DNA of 64,000 nt from Cyclobacteriaceae bacterium (lineage in GTDB: Bacteria > Bacteroidota > Bacteroidia > Cytophagales > Cyclobacteriaceae), in contig JAFIEW010000006.1 of assembly GCA_020832375.1 (NCBI GenBank), positions 1-64,000 on the forward strand, read 5' to 3'. The notes under the pieces were generated by a model, which saw only the letters and a list, made by a program, of their open reading frames with translations, was not told where the DNA came from and ran no database searches. This document shows, one piece after another, positions 42,815 through 51,352 of the stretch. The stretch's first letter is position 1. Each line of letters starts with the position of its first letter. Both the position numbers and the translations under genes were made by a program.

Positions 42815-42850
42815 GAAGAAAAAATAAAAAATACAAACGATAATATATCC

Positions 42851-45800
42851 ATGAAGTATACAGAGTACAAAGGAATAAATTATGCTGAGGTAGCCGAGGA
42901 GGTAAGGGCATTTTGGGAATCGGAGCGGATTTTCGAGCGCACGATTTCTGAGCGTGAAGGTCAGCAATCTTTTACTTTCTTTGAGGGACCGCCTTCTGCT
43001 AATGGTACCCCCGGAATTCACCATGTGATGGCGCGTACCGTGAAGGATATTTTTTGTCGCTTTAAAACCCAACAAGGTTACCAAGTGAAGCGAAAAGCGG
43101 GTTGGGATACGCATGGGTTGCCTGTAGAGCTGCAAGTGGAGAAGGAATTGGGCATCACCAAAGAGGATATTGGCAAGAAAATCTCTGTTGAAGAGTATAA
43201 TAAAAAGTGTAGAGAAGCGGTGATGCGCTTTAAGGATGAGTGGGATGATCTGACCCGTAAGATGGGGTATTGGGTAGACCTCTCATCCCCCTACATTACT
43301 TTTGAGCAAGGCTATATAGAGTCTGTTTGGAATCTGCTACAGCGTTTCTACGACAAAGGACTCTTATACAAAGGCTATACAATCCAACCATATTCCCCCG
43401 CTGCAGGTACTGGACTTAGCTCTCATGAGCTCAACCAGCCCGGATGCTATCAAGATGTTAAAGACACCTCTATCACGGCACAGTTTAAACTAACCGTAGC
43501 TGATAAGCAAGAACATTTTGCTGATGTGGATGGAGATGTGTACTTCTTGGCATGGACTACCACTCCATGGACATTGCCAGCTAACTCGGCACTGGCAGTA
43601 GGTAAAAATATTGACTATCTTTTAATAAAGACCTTCAACCCCTACACTTACCTTCCTGTAAATGTGATCATTGCTAAGGAATTAGTAGGTAATTATTTTA
43701 ATCCGAAGGCAAAGAATGTTGCCGTCAATGACTATAAAGCCGGAGATAAACTCATTCCTTATGAAGTAATTGGGGAAAGGAAGGGAAGCGAATTGGTAGG
43801 CTTGAATTATGAGCAATTGCTCGACTATGTGCCTTTGGATAAACCAGCATTTACTGTGCTAAGTGCTGACTTTGTGAGCACTGAAGACGGTACTGGTATC
43901 GTACATTTGTCAAAAACTTTTGGTGCAGATGACTACAAAGCCTGCGTTGAAAACGGCGTGCCAGGTGTGATGGTGAGAGATGAGCAGGGCAATGAAGTGC
44001 CGATCGTTGATAAGCAGGGGCGGTTTGTAAAAGAAATTAGCGATTTCGCAGGTATGCCGGTTAAAAATTATGATGGAGCCGATGAGTCAGACCCTGAGTA
44101 TAAGTCTACCGATGTACTGATTGCTATCAAACTGAAAGAGGAGAATAAAGCATTTAAAGTAGAAAAATACGAACACTCATATCCTCACTGTTGGAGAACA
44201 GATAAGCCTATTTTATACTATCCACTAGAGAGTTGGTTTATCAAAACCACTGCCATGAAAGACCGCCTAGTAGAGCTGAATAATACCATTAACTGGAAGC
44301 CAGAGTCTACAGGTAAAGGGCGTTTTGGTAATTGGCTTGAAAATCTAGTGGACTGGAACTTGAGTAGGTCTCGCTATTGGGGTACGCCCTTGCCTATATG
44401 GGTGAGTGAAGATGGCAAAGAGCTGAAGTGTATTGGTTCTATCAATGAGCTAAAGGCGGAAGTACAAAAAGCCATTGCAGCGGGTATTGAGCAAAATGAG
44501 ATTGGTGATGACTTTGATTTGCACAGGCCATTTGTTGATGAGGTATACCTGGTGAGTGATAGCGGACAAAAGATGACTCGAGAGACTGATCTGATCGACG
44601 TATGGTTTGACAGTGGTGCAATGCCTTATGCACAATGGCACTATCCATTTGAAAATGGGAATGAGTTTCAAGATAATTTTCCCGCAGACTTCATCGCTGA
44701 AGGGGTAGATCAAACAAGGGGGTGGTTTTTTACCTTACACGCAATTGGAACCTTGCTTTTTGATTCAGTAGCCTTTAAGAATGTGATTGCCAATGGGCTA
44801 GTTTTGGATAAAAACGGTAATAAAATGTCTAAGCGATTGGGCAATGCTGTGAATCCATTTGAGACTTTAGCGCAGTATGGTCCTGATGCTACTCGTTGGT
44901 ATATGATCAGTAATGCCAATCCGTGGGATAACCTGAAGTTCAACTTAGAGGGAGTAGCGGAGGTGCAGCGACGTTTCTTTGGTACCCTTCACAATACTTA
45001 CAATTTCTTTGCATTGTATGCTAACTTAGACGGCTTTAAGTACGAAGAGGCTGACTTGGCGCTTTCTGATCGATCGGAGAGCGACCGATGGATACTGAGT
45101 AAGCTACAGTCTGTAATACAAAAGACGACCGCTGCCTATCAGGATTATGAGCCTACCAAAGCCGCTCGCTTGGTGCAAGACTTCATGATCGACGATGTGA
45201 GTAATTGGTATGTACGCTTGAATAGGAAAAGGTTCTGGAAGGGAGAATATTCCACCGATAAAATGGCTGCCTATCAGACACTCTATGAAGTACTTGAAAC
45301 TGTAAGTATGCTGATGGCACCAATTTCGCCTTTCTATGCTGATCACTTATTTAGAGATCTTAATAAAGTGAGTGGTAAGCAGGGGGTAGATTCTGTTCAT
45401 TTGAGTAATTGGCCTGAGGTAAAAGTGGCTTATATCAATGTTGATTTGGAGCAAAAAATGGCGCTCGCTCAAAACCTGAGTTCATTGGTGCACAGCTTAA
45501 GGAAAAAAGACACTATCAAAACGAGACAGCCACTTTTTCGCATTCTCATCCCCGTCACTGATAATAAGATAAAAGAGTATATCAATGCGGTAGAAGATTT
45601 GATACTTTCAGAGGTCAATGTGAAGAGAATTGAATATATCGAGGATACTGCGGGTATTTTAACGAAAAGCATCAAGCCTAACTTTAAGAAATTGGGTAAG
45701 CAACTCGGGCCTAAGATAAAGTCATTTGGCAAGGCAGTAGGTGAAATGAGCCAAGAGGATATTATGCAGTTAGAAAATACGGGTAAGTTTAATTTATCGT

Positions 45801-46189
45801 TAGATAGTGAACCATTTGAGATCACACTTGAAGATGTTTTGATTACCTCCGAAGATATGCCTGGCTGGTCGGTAGCCAATGCTAATGGTATTACCGTGGC
45901 GCTAGATGTGGCAATCACCGATGATTTGCGCAAAGAAGGTATTGCGAGAGATGTTGTCAATAGGATACAAAATCTTCGCAAAGACATGGGGCTTGAAGTA
46001 CAAGATAAGGTAGTGGTTCAGATTAAAGACTCTGATGCGCTCATTAGTGATGCGCTAGCGGTCAATAAGCAATATATTTGTGCTGAAACGCAGGCTCAAG
46101 ATTTGGTCGTCACCGCTACATTGGATGACGCTCAGGTATTGGATTTGGATGGCACTGCGTTAGAAGTGAAGGTAACTAAAGTCAATTAA
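42851..46189 (+). CDS. ileS: Isoleucyl-tRNA synthetase, type 2 (GIHH variant)
   Basis: 1112 residues. Charges tRNA-Ile. Class I core with an editing (CP1) domain containing FLAWTTTPWTLPANSAL and GTGIVHLSKTFGADDY, then KMSKR near 658 in GNKMSKRLGNA. The anticodon-binding domain begins SDRWILSKLQ. No C-terminal Cys4 zinc finger, so it is the type-2, eukaryote-like form. The usual HxGH motif is replaced by G55-I-H-H58 in NGTPGIHHVMART, the swapped GxHH signature reported for some type-2 enzymes and linked to high mupirocin resistance. It is first gene of a tightly packed block with lspA and coaX. Confidence 0.96.
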   Translation: MKYTEYKGINYAEVAEEVRAFWESERIFERTISEREGQQSFTFFEGPPSANGTPGIHHVMARTVKDIFCRFKTQQGYQVKRKAGWDTHGLPVELQVEKELGITKEDIGKKISVEEYNKKCREAVMRFKDEWDDLTRKMGYWVDLSSPYITFEQGYIESVWNLLQRFYDKGLLYKGYTIQPYSPAAGTGLSSHELNQPGCYQDVKDTSITAQFKLTVADKQEHFADVDGDVYFLAWTTTPWTLPANSALAVGKNIDYLLIKTFNPYTYLPVNVIIAKELVGNYFNPKAKNVAVNDYKAGDKLIPYEVIGERKGSELVGLNYEQLLDYVPLDKPAFTVLSADFVSTEDGTGIVHLSKTFGADDYKACVENGVPGVMVRDEQGNEVPIVDKQGRFVKEISDFAGMPVKNYDGADESDPEYKSTDVLIAIKLKEENKAFKVEKYEHSYPHCWRTDKPILYYPLESWFIKTTAMKDRLVELNNTINWKPESTGKGRFGNWLENLVDWNLSRSRYWGTPLPIWVSEDGKELKCIGSINELKAEVQKAIAAGIEQNEIGDDFDLHRPFVDEVYLVSDSGQKMTRETDLIDVWFDSGAMPYAQWHYPFENGNEFQDNFPADFIAEGVDQTRGWFFTLHAIGTLLFDSVAFKNVIANGLVLDKNGNKMSKRLGNAVNPFETLAQYGPDATRWYMISNANPWDNLKFNLEGVAEVQRRFFGTLHNTYNFFALYANLDGFKYEEADLALSDRSESDRWILSKLQSVIQKTTAAYQDYEPTKAARLVQDFMIDDVSNWYVRLNRKRFWKGEYSTDKMAAYQTLYEVLETVSMLMAPISPFYADHLFRDLNKVSGKQGVDSVHLSNWPEVKVAYINVDLEQKMALAQNLSSLVHSLRKKDTIKTRQPLFRILIPVTDNKIKEYINAVEDLILSEVNVKRIEYIEDTAGILTKSIKPNFKKLGKQLGPKIKSFGKAVGEMSQEDIMQLENTGKFNLSLDSEPFEITLEDVLITSEDMPGWSVANANGITVALDVAITDDLRKEGIARDVVNRIQNLRKDMGLEVQDKVVVQIKDSDALISDALAVNKQYICAETQAQDLVVTATLDDAQVLDLDGTALEVKVTKVN

Positions 46190-46190
46190 G

Positions 46191-46796
46191 TTGGAAATCA
46201 GGAAATATTTTTTTCTCAGCTTAGGAGTGATCCTTATAGATCAACTGACTAAGCTTTTGGTTCATTTCTACATGGATATGGGCTCATTTGGTCAAATTAA
46301 GCTAATTGGAGATTGGTTTAAGTTGCATTACACTCTTAATCCAGGTATGGCCTTTGGCATTCAGTGGGGGACTGACTATGGTAAGTTGATTCTTACTTTA
46401 TTTCGTATTGTGGCCATGACGGGTATTGGTTACTATTTATATTATATGGCCAAAACTGAAAAAGCACACCCAGGTTTTTTGTGGTGCGTCGCGCTCATAC
46501 TTGGAGGCGCTGTGGGTAATGTAATTGATAGTACTTTTTATGGTATTCTTTTAAACAATACTCCCTATAATGCTCCATTCGATCTTTTTCATGGTCAGGT
46601 AATTGACATGATTTATGTAGATATCTGGGAAGGGCATTTACCGTCTTGGATTCCGTTTTGGGGTGATAAGTACATGGCGCTTTGGCCGATTTTCAATATT
46701 GCAGATTCCGCTATCTTCATAGGAGTATCCATTATTTTGATTCGCCAAGGGGTGTTTTTCAAAGAAGTAGAAACTACAACAGAGCCGCGTGACTAG
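46191..46796 (+). CDS. lspA: Lipoprotein signal peptidase
   Basis: 201 residues. Cleaves the signal peptide of lipidated prolipoproteins in the inner membrane. Catalytic aspartates: Asp113 in GNVIDS and Asp172 in FNIADSAI. Four membrane segments with the N-terminal GVILIDQLTK and PGMAFGI. An insertion around 119-160 is common in Bacteroidota. The start is TTG, one base after the ileS stop; no ATG in the frame would leave the conserved DQLTK. Needed by the many lipoproteins here. Overlaps coaX by 8 bases. Confidence 0.93.
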   Translation: MEIRKYFFLSLGVILIDQLTKLLVHFYMDMGSFGQIKLIGDWFKLHYTLNPGMAFGIQWGTDYGKLILTLFRIVAMTGIGYYLYYMAKTEKAHPGFLWCVALILGGAVGNVIDSTFYGILLNNTPYNAPFDLFHGQVIDMIYVDIWEGHLPSWIPFWGDKYMALWPIFNIADSAIFIGVSIILIRQGVFFKEVETTTEPRD

Positions 46797-47535
46797 ATCA
46801 AGCCAAATAGCAGTAGTTGATTACGGTAATACCAGGAAGAAACTGGCTTTTTTCAATGAGAAAGGGGAGATTATTCGCAGTTATCATTTCAAAAAGGATG
46901 AGGCTATTTCGACAGATGTTTTCGATTCAAATCAGCGCTACCGTATAGCGATAAGCTCGGTAACCACCTTTCATGATCAGGAAACTGATCTGTGGGAGAG
47001 ATTAGATATTGAGTCTTTAATTTTTTTGAGGAATGATGATCAAATTAAGCTTCCGCTCAAGGTAAAGTATAAAAGCCCAGATAAGCTAGGCCAGGATCGT
47101 TTAGCCGCCTTATGTGGCGCTTATTCACTCTATCCCTCTACTAGTTGCCTTGTAGTAGATATGGGGACTTGCAACACCTACGATTATTTGACGGCGACTG
47201 GTGATTATTTCGGGGGTGCCATATCTCCTGGTGTGGACTTAAAATTTTCTTCGCTCAATAATTATACTTCAGCCTTACCGTTGATAAAAGGGTCTGCAGA
47301 ATTTGACTTTGAAGGGGTAGATACTCAGACATCCATCATGGCAGGAGTAATGCAAGGTACTCTCGAGGAAGTGAAAGGATTTATAAAATATTATGACTCT
47401 AAGTATGGTTTAGACAGAATTATACTTTGTGGTGGGGCATCTGCCTATTTTAAATCAAAAATAGAAGGTCCAATAGTTGTGATTCCGGACTTGGTTTTAT
47501 TAGGTTTGCATGCAATTTCAAAATTAAATGAATAG
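46789..47535 (+). CDS. coaX: Type III pantothenate kinase
   Basis: 248 residues. Phosphorylates pantothenate, the first step of CoA synthesis. Phosphate loop VVDYGNTRKKLAFF, DRLAALCGAYSLYP, VVDMGTCNTYDYL and GGAISPGVDLK are the type III signatures. Starts with GTG inside the lspA stop region (GTGACTAG, 8-base overlap) and ends in another 8-base overlap (ATGAATAG) with the next gene, indicating translational coupling. Confidence 0.93.
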   Translation: MTRSSQIAVVDYGNTRKKLAFFNEKGEIIRSYHFKKDEAISTDVFDSNQRYRIAISSVTTFHDQETDLWERLDIESLIFLRNDDQIKLPLKVKYKSPDKLGQDRLAALCGAYSLYPSTSCLVVDMGTCNTYDYLTATGDYFGGAISPGVDLKFSSLNNYTSALPLIKGSAEFDFEGVDTQTSIMAGVMQGTLEEVKGFIKYYDSKYGLDRIILCGGASAYFKSKIEGPIVVIPDLVLLGLHAISKLNE

Positions 47536-48826
47536 GATGAGTTTAGGGAAATTTACGCTTATTAGTACACTACTCATATTGAGTAGTTATGTATTGTTGG
47601 CGCAGTCGGGGAGGTCCGCATATAGTTTACAAGGAATTGGTGATGTCAATTTTGGTGCTTTAAGCCATAATGAGGCAATGGGTGGATTAGGGATTAGTAA
47701 TGGGTCACCATTCTTCATTAATAATATGAACCCCGCTTTACTTACATTGAACACAAGAACCATCTTTGATATTGGTATAAACATAACAAATACAAGATTT
47801 TCTACCCGTTTGGGTGAAAGTGGAGACAATTGGGGTGGAGGATTGAACTACATAGCTTTGGCCTTCCCTGTTGTTAATGGAAAATTAGCAACCAGCTTTG
47901 GTATTGCTCCTTACAGTCAGATGAACTACCTCAATACATCGAATACTCCGATTGAAGGGACAAGTACTAATGCAGTATTTGAGAGCAGTGGTTTTGGAGG
48001 TATTACAGAGGCTTATTGGGCTACTGGAGGAAGATTATTTAATGGATTTAATCTTGGCGTTCGGTTTTCTTATTTGTTCGGTACAATAGATAGGACCATT
48101 ACTACAGGTTTGACAGGCCAAGGGGTGAGCTCTGACTTTAGAACCAGCTTTATAGATCGATATTCTTTTAGTGGGATAGAAACCAAACTTGGTGCAAATT
48201 ACACTTACAGATTATCAGATGAAAAAAGATTTAACTTAGGGGCAACTTATACTTTAGGAGGTGATATAGATGCGAATACTATCTCGATTGTTGATCGCGT
48301 AGATCAATTAGGGAGGTCTGTGCGTGTAGGTGGGAGTTTAGTTTCTGACACAACAGTTAATAGAGAAGTACGACAATTTGTATTGCCTCAAAAGTTGGCA
48401 TTCGGATTAAGTTATCAAAAAGTAAATAAGGTTACTGTTGGAGCTGACCTACATCTTCAAAATTGGGCAGACTTCAGGAATCCTGCGGGAACTAATGAAG
48501 GATTAAGAAATAGCATGAGAGCTGTTGTAGGTGTGGAGTGGATTCCAGATATTACTTCAGTAAGTAGTTATTTTAAAAGATCTTTATATCGGTTTGGATT
48601 ATATTACGAAGAAACTCCTTTTGTTTCGGAAAATTTACAAATTTCAGATTTTGGTATTAATTTTGGAGTAGGCTTACCATTAGCTAACCTATCAACCATT
48701 AACCTAGGTGCTAGATATGGTTTCAGGGCACTTAATCAAAACCTAGAAGTCTCTGAGCAACATTTTAATATTTACATGGGATTCAGTTTTAGCGACCGTT
48801 GGTTCATTCAAAGAAAATACGACTAA
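47528..48826 (+). CDS. Outer-membrane beta-barrel protein
   Basis: 432 residues. Signal peptide ending VLLA-QSG. The mature part opens GRSAYSLQGIGDVNFGALSHNEAMGGLGISNGSPFFINNMNPALL, like the FadL/OMPP1-type hatch region in Bacteroidota. Strand-rich repeats follow (NLGATYTLGGD, FGLSYQKVNKVTVGADLHLQNW) and it ends in a C-terminal strand, FNIYMGFSFSDRWFIQRKYD. Probably an outer-membrane transporter. Start ATG 47528 overlaps coaX; a second Met sits at 47537. Confidence 0.8.
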   Translation: MNRMSLGKFTLISTLLILSSYVLLAQSGRSAYSLQGIGDVNFGALSHNEAMGGLGISNGSPFFINNMNPALLTLNTRTIFDIGINITNTRFSTRLGESGDNWGGGLNYIALAFPVVNGKLATSFGIAPYSQMNYLNTSNTPIEGTSTNAVFESSGFGGITEAYWATGGRLFNGFNLGVRFSYLFGTIDRTITTGLTGQGVSSDFRTSFIDRYSFSGIETKLGANYTYRLSDEKRFNLGATYTLGGDIDANTISIVDRVDQLGRSVRVGGSLVSDTTVNREVRQFVLPQKLAFGLSYQKVNKVTVGADLHLQNWADFRNPAGTNEGLRNSMRAVVGVEWIPDITSVSSYFKRSLYRFGLYYEETPFVSENLQISDFGINFGVGLPLANLSTINLGARYGFRALNQNLEVSEQHFNIYMGFSFSDRWFIQRKYD

Positions 48827-48837
48827 ACTACACAATT

Positions 48838-50139
48838 ATGAACGGATATAAATCTTTGTTACTTGGCTTGGTTATCCTTGTCATGAGTACGAGTTTGAGT
48901 GCACAATCAGGCTGGAATTGGCCTGAAAATAAATCTAAGGCAGAAGAGAAGAATGTACTCTACGTAGACTACATGAAGTCGGGCGACTTTAAAAAATCTG
49001 CGCAGCATCTACATTGGCTCCTCGCTAATGCCCCTGATTTGAATCCAAGTATTTATATCAATGGAGCAAATATTTTTGAGGAGTTAGCTAATGCTGAGAA
49101 AAACGATGCACAAAAGTTGATTTATGAAGATTCGGCTTTAATGATGTATGACGATCGAATCAAGTACTTTGGACAAGAGGCATATGTGCTCAATCGAAAA
49201 GCCTTCGCGGCTTACAAATTGAAGCGAACAAGAAAAGAAAGCTACCCTATGCTACTTGAGTTGTTCGAGAAAGCGTTCGAGTTGAATGGTGAAAACACCA
49301 TGGCCAATAACACCATCGCCTACATGGCAGCCTTAAAAGCATACCAGTCTACTGGTGGGGATGTTACTGATGAGGACGTTCTAAAAGTGTATGATGTAAT
49401 CAATGATGTAATAGAAGCCAATATTGCCAATGGTAATAAGGTTTCCATTTATCAAAGATATAAAGAAAGCCTTGATGATATGTTAGCCTCTATGGTCACC
49501 ATTGACTGTATATTTGTGGAAGACAATATGATGGATCGATTCAGAGCAAATCCTGACGATATGAAGTATGCAAAGAAAGTTTTTCAACTACTTCTTACAG
49601 GTAAATGTACTGATACAGATATCTTTATAGAAGTAGCGCAGCCAATCTATAAAGAAGAACCATCAGCGGTGCTTGCTAAAATCCTTGCATCTAGAGCAAA
49701 AACTAATGGTGAGCCTGAAAAAGCTATTGCTTATTATAAAGATGCAATAGAAATGATGGAAAGTAACGATAAGAAAGCTGATTTGCACATGGATATTGCA
49801 GATGTACACGCTAGAAGTGGGTCCAAAAACGCTGCAAGGTCAGCTGCTCTTACGGCAGTAGGGTTAGATCCTACTAAAAAAGAAGCCTATAATTTTATAG
49901 GACAACTTTATATGAATAGCTTTGAATCCTGCAGAAAAGGTGTTAGTCCTGTAGCGGACAGAGCTATCTTTATTGCAGCCTATGATATGTTTGCAAAAGG
50001 TGGGAATTCCTCAAAGATGCAAGCTGCAGCAGAACAGTTTCCTTCAAAAAGTGAGCTTTTTGATTACGACTATGTTGAGGGAGATTCTTTTAAGGTTGAA
50101 TGCTGGATAAATGAAACTGTAACTTTGAAGACTCGATAG
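48838..50139 (+). CDS. Periplasmic TPR protein
   Basis: 433 residues from ATG 48838; a longer start at 48799 would cover the preceding stop region and hide the signal peptide. Signal peptide ending SLSA-QSG. Helical repeats of the tetratricopeptide type, e.g. 270-360 with AVLAKILASRAKTNGEPEKAIAYYKDAIEMMESNDKKADLHMDIADVHARSG and a later ALTAVGLDPTKKEAYNFIGQLY. In Bacteroidota a gene of this kind usually sits between the OMP and lptC. Ends 18 bases before a strong hairpin. Confidence 0.85.
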   Translation: MNGYKSLLLGLVILVMSTSLSAQSGWNWPENKSKAEEKNVLYVDYMKSGDFKKSAQHLHWLLANAPDLNPSIYINGANIFEELANAEKNDAQKLIYEDSALMMYDDRIKYFGQEAYVLNRKAFAAYKLKRTRKESYPMLLELFEKAFELNGENTMANNTIAYMAALKAYQSTGGDVTDEDVLKVYDVINDVIEANIANGNKVSIYQRYKESLDDMLASMVTIDCIFVEDNMMDRFRANPDDMKYAKKVFQLLLTGKCTDTDIFIEVAQPIYKEEPSAVLAKILASRAKTNGEPEKAIAYYKDAIEMMESNDKKADLHMDIADVHARSGSKNAARSAALTAVGLDPTKKEAYNFIGQLYMNSFESCRKGVSPVADRAIFIAAYDMFAKGGNSSKMQAAAEQFPSKSELFDYDYVEGDSFKVECWINETVTLKTR

Positions 50140-50157
50140 TTAAATTATAAATACATT

Positions 50158-50195
50158 AAAAAGGTATTCATAAGCTTAATATGGATACCTTTTTT
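50158..50195 (+). terminator. Terminator directly before lptC
   Basis: Left AAAAAGGTATTCAT (50158-50171) and right ATGGATACCTTTTT (50181-50194) pair over a 9-base loop, with one G.U pair; a T run follows. The lptC ATG is 8 bases downstream. Confidence 0.8.
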
Positions 50196-50202
50196 GTTTA
50201 CT

Positions 50203-50730
50203 ATGAAAAAGCCTTTTTTTCTTCTTTTAGTATCTTTTTCAGTTCTTCTTGCTTGTGAATCTAGAAGTATAGATGAAATGCAAATATACGAAGGTCCTAT
50301 GATGGAGGTAACTAACGTAGAGACTCTATATTCTGATTCTGCAATTGTAAAGGTGAGACTTAAAACACCCAAGCAACTAGAACTGCAGAATAGCGATAGA
50401 GAGTATCCAGACGGGATTTATCTAGAGTTTTATGACGAAGATGGAAATATAAGTTCAACGCTTAGGGCCGATTATTGCTACTATACTCAAAAAGATAATA
50501 TTTATAAAGGTCAAGGCGATGTTGTAGTAGAATCAAGAGTGAAAGACCAAAGAATGAGTAGTGAAGTGCTCTATTGGGAACCAAGCATTGGTGAAGTACA
50601 TACGGATACTTTTGTAGTCATTGAAGAAGAAGGTGATGTACTCAAAGGTGAGGGAATGAGGGCAAAACAAGATTTCAGTTCTTACACAATACTCAAGCCA
50701 ATTGGTGATTTTGCCTCTAAGGAACCTTAA
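50203..50730 (+). CDS. lptC: LPS export protein LptC (lipoprotein)
   Basis: 175 residues from ATG 50203; a TTG at 50194 lies within the hairpin's T tract and is rejected. Signal peptide with lipobox LLAC (Cys18). LptC-like fold: YSDSAIVKVRLKTPK, YPDGIYLEFYDEDGNISSTLRADYCYYTQKDNIYKGQGDVVVES and GEVHTDTF / GEGMRAKQDFSSYTI. LptC anchors the periplasmic bridge that carries LPS from LptBFG to LptA. E. coli LptC is a membrane-anchored rather than lipidated protein; the lipobox form is common in Bacteroidota. Confidence 0.88.
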   Translation: MKKPFFLLLVSFSVLLACESRSIDEMQIYEGPMMEVTNVETLYSDSAIVKVRLKTPKQLELQNSDREYPDGIYLEFYDEDGNISSTLRADYCYYTQKDNIYKGQGDVVVESRVKDQRMSSEVLYWEPSIGEVHTDTFVVIEEEGDVLKGEGMRAKQDFSSYTILKPIGDFASKEP

Positions 50731-51023
50731 AAATAAATACCTTTTCAAAGGAGCCTCATTGTGAAGATGTATCAAATCCAAACAGAATGACGCTTGTTCT
50801 ATTCCGTAATTGGTTTGATTTTTGGGTATTTATAAACAAAATAGGAAAAGCTTGATCGGTTGAATATAGAGCCATGTTAGTCCTAATTGTGGGGGAATGG
50901 TTCTTACTACAGTTTTTAATACCTATCAATTGATTGATGTCTTTATGGAGATAATGTTTTCTTTGTAATTCATTTTTTATCATAGAACAGGTTTTAGTGA
51001 ATAGGTGAAGTTAGGAACGCGCT
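50731..51023. other. Spacer after lptC
   Basis: About 290 bases. A 75-codon minus-strand ORF (50756-50983) lacks coding character. No terminator after lptC seen. Confidence 0.4.
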
Positions 51024-51079
51024 TATATTTGTGGTACATTTATTTATCAGGAATTGGTAATTACCAATTCCTGATAAAT
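51024..51079 (+). promoter_or_regulatory. -7 box followed by a 38-bp perfect palindrome
   Basis: TATATTTG at 51024-51031, then an unbroken palindrome at 51042-51079 (each half 19 bases, halves meeting at AA|TT between 51060 and 51061). The palindrome would begin just after the predicted transcription start, so it acts either as a DNA operator or as a 5'-UTR hairpin. The next ATG is at 51117. Confidence 0.65.
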
Positions 51080-51116
51080 GATTGTTTTTGATTGTATAGA
51101 ATAACAATAGCTAATC

Positions 51117-51341
51117 ATGAAGTTTGTAGATGCGGTTTTATTTTCCTCTGGTGTCGCTTTTTTTATTATAGGGGTACATCAGTTATTTGTGGCCACTATT
51201 GCGGAGGCTTATTGGGCTTTTATGGTTTCAGTGGCTGCATTAGTTTATTATGGTTACAGGAAAAATAATGTTGTTGACCAAAAGACTGATAAGCGTCGAT
51301 CGTCCGAATCAAAAAATAAAAAAATAAGAAAAAAGCGTTAG
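51117..51341 (+). CDS. Small membrane protein, 74 aa
   Basis: Two hydrophobic segments (VLFSSGVAFFIIGVHQLFVA and YWAFMVSVAALVYYGY) and a strongly basic C-terminus (KNKKIRKKR). Likely an inner-membrane protein with a cytoplasmic tail. No family recognised; such small genes next to the CNNM/CorC gene are common in Bacteroidota. Its 5' leader contains the 38-bp palindrome. Ends 11 bases before the next gene, so probably co-transcribed with it. Confidence 0.65.
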   Translation: MKFVDAVLFSSGVAFFIIGVHQLFVATIAEAYWAFMVSVAALVYYGYRKNNVVDQKTDKRRSSESKNKKIRKKR

Positions 51342-51352
51342 TTATAAATTGA

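Noticed and set aside
50756..50983. 75-codon minus-strand ORF after lptC
   Set aside because: No recognisable protein features and no promoter; probably chance.
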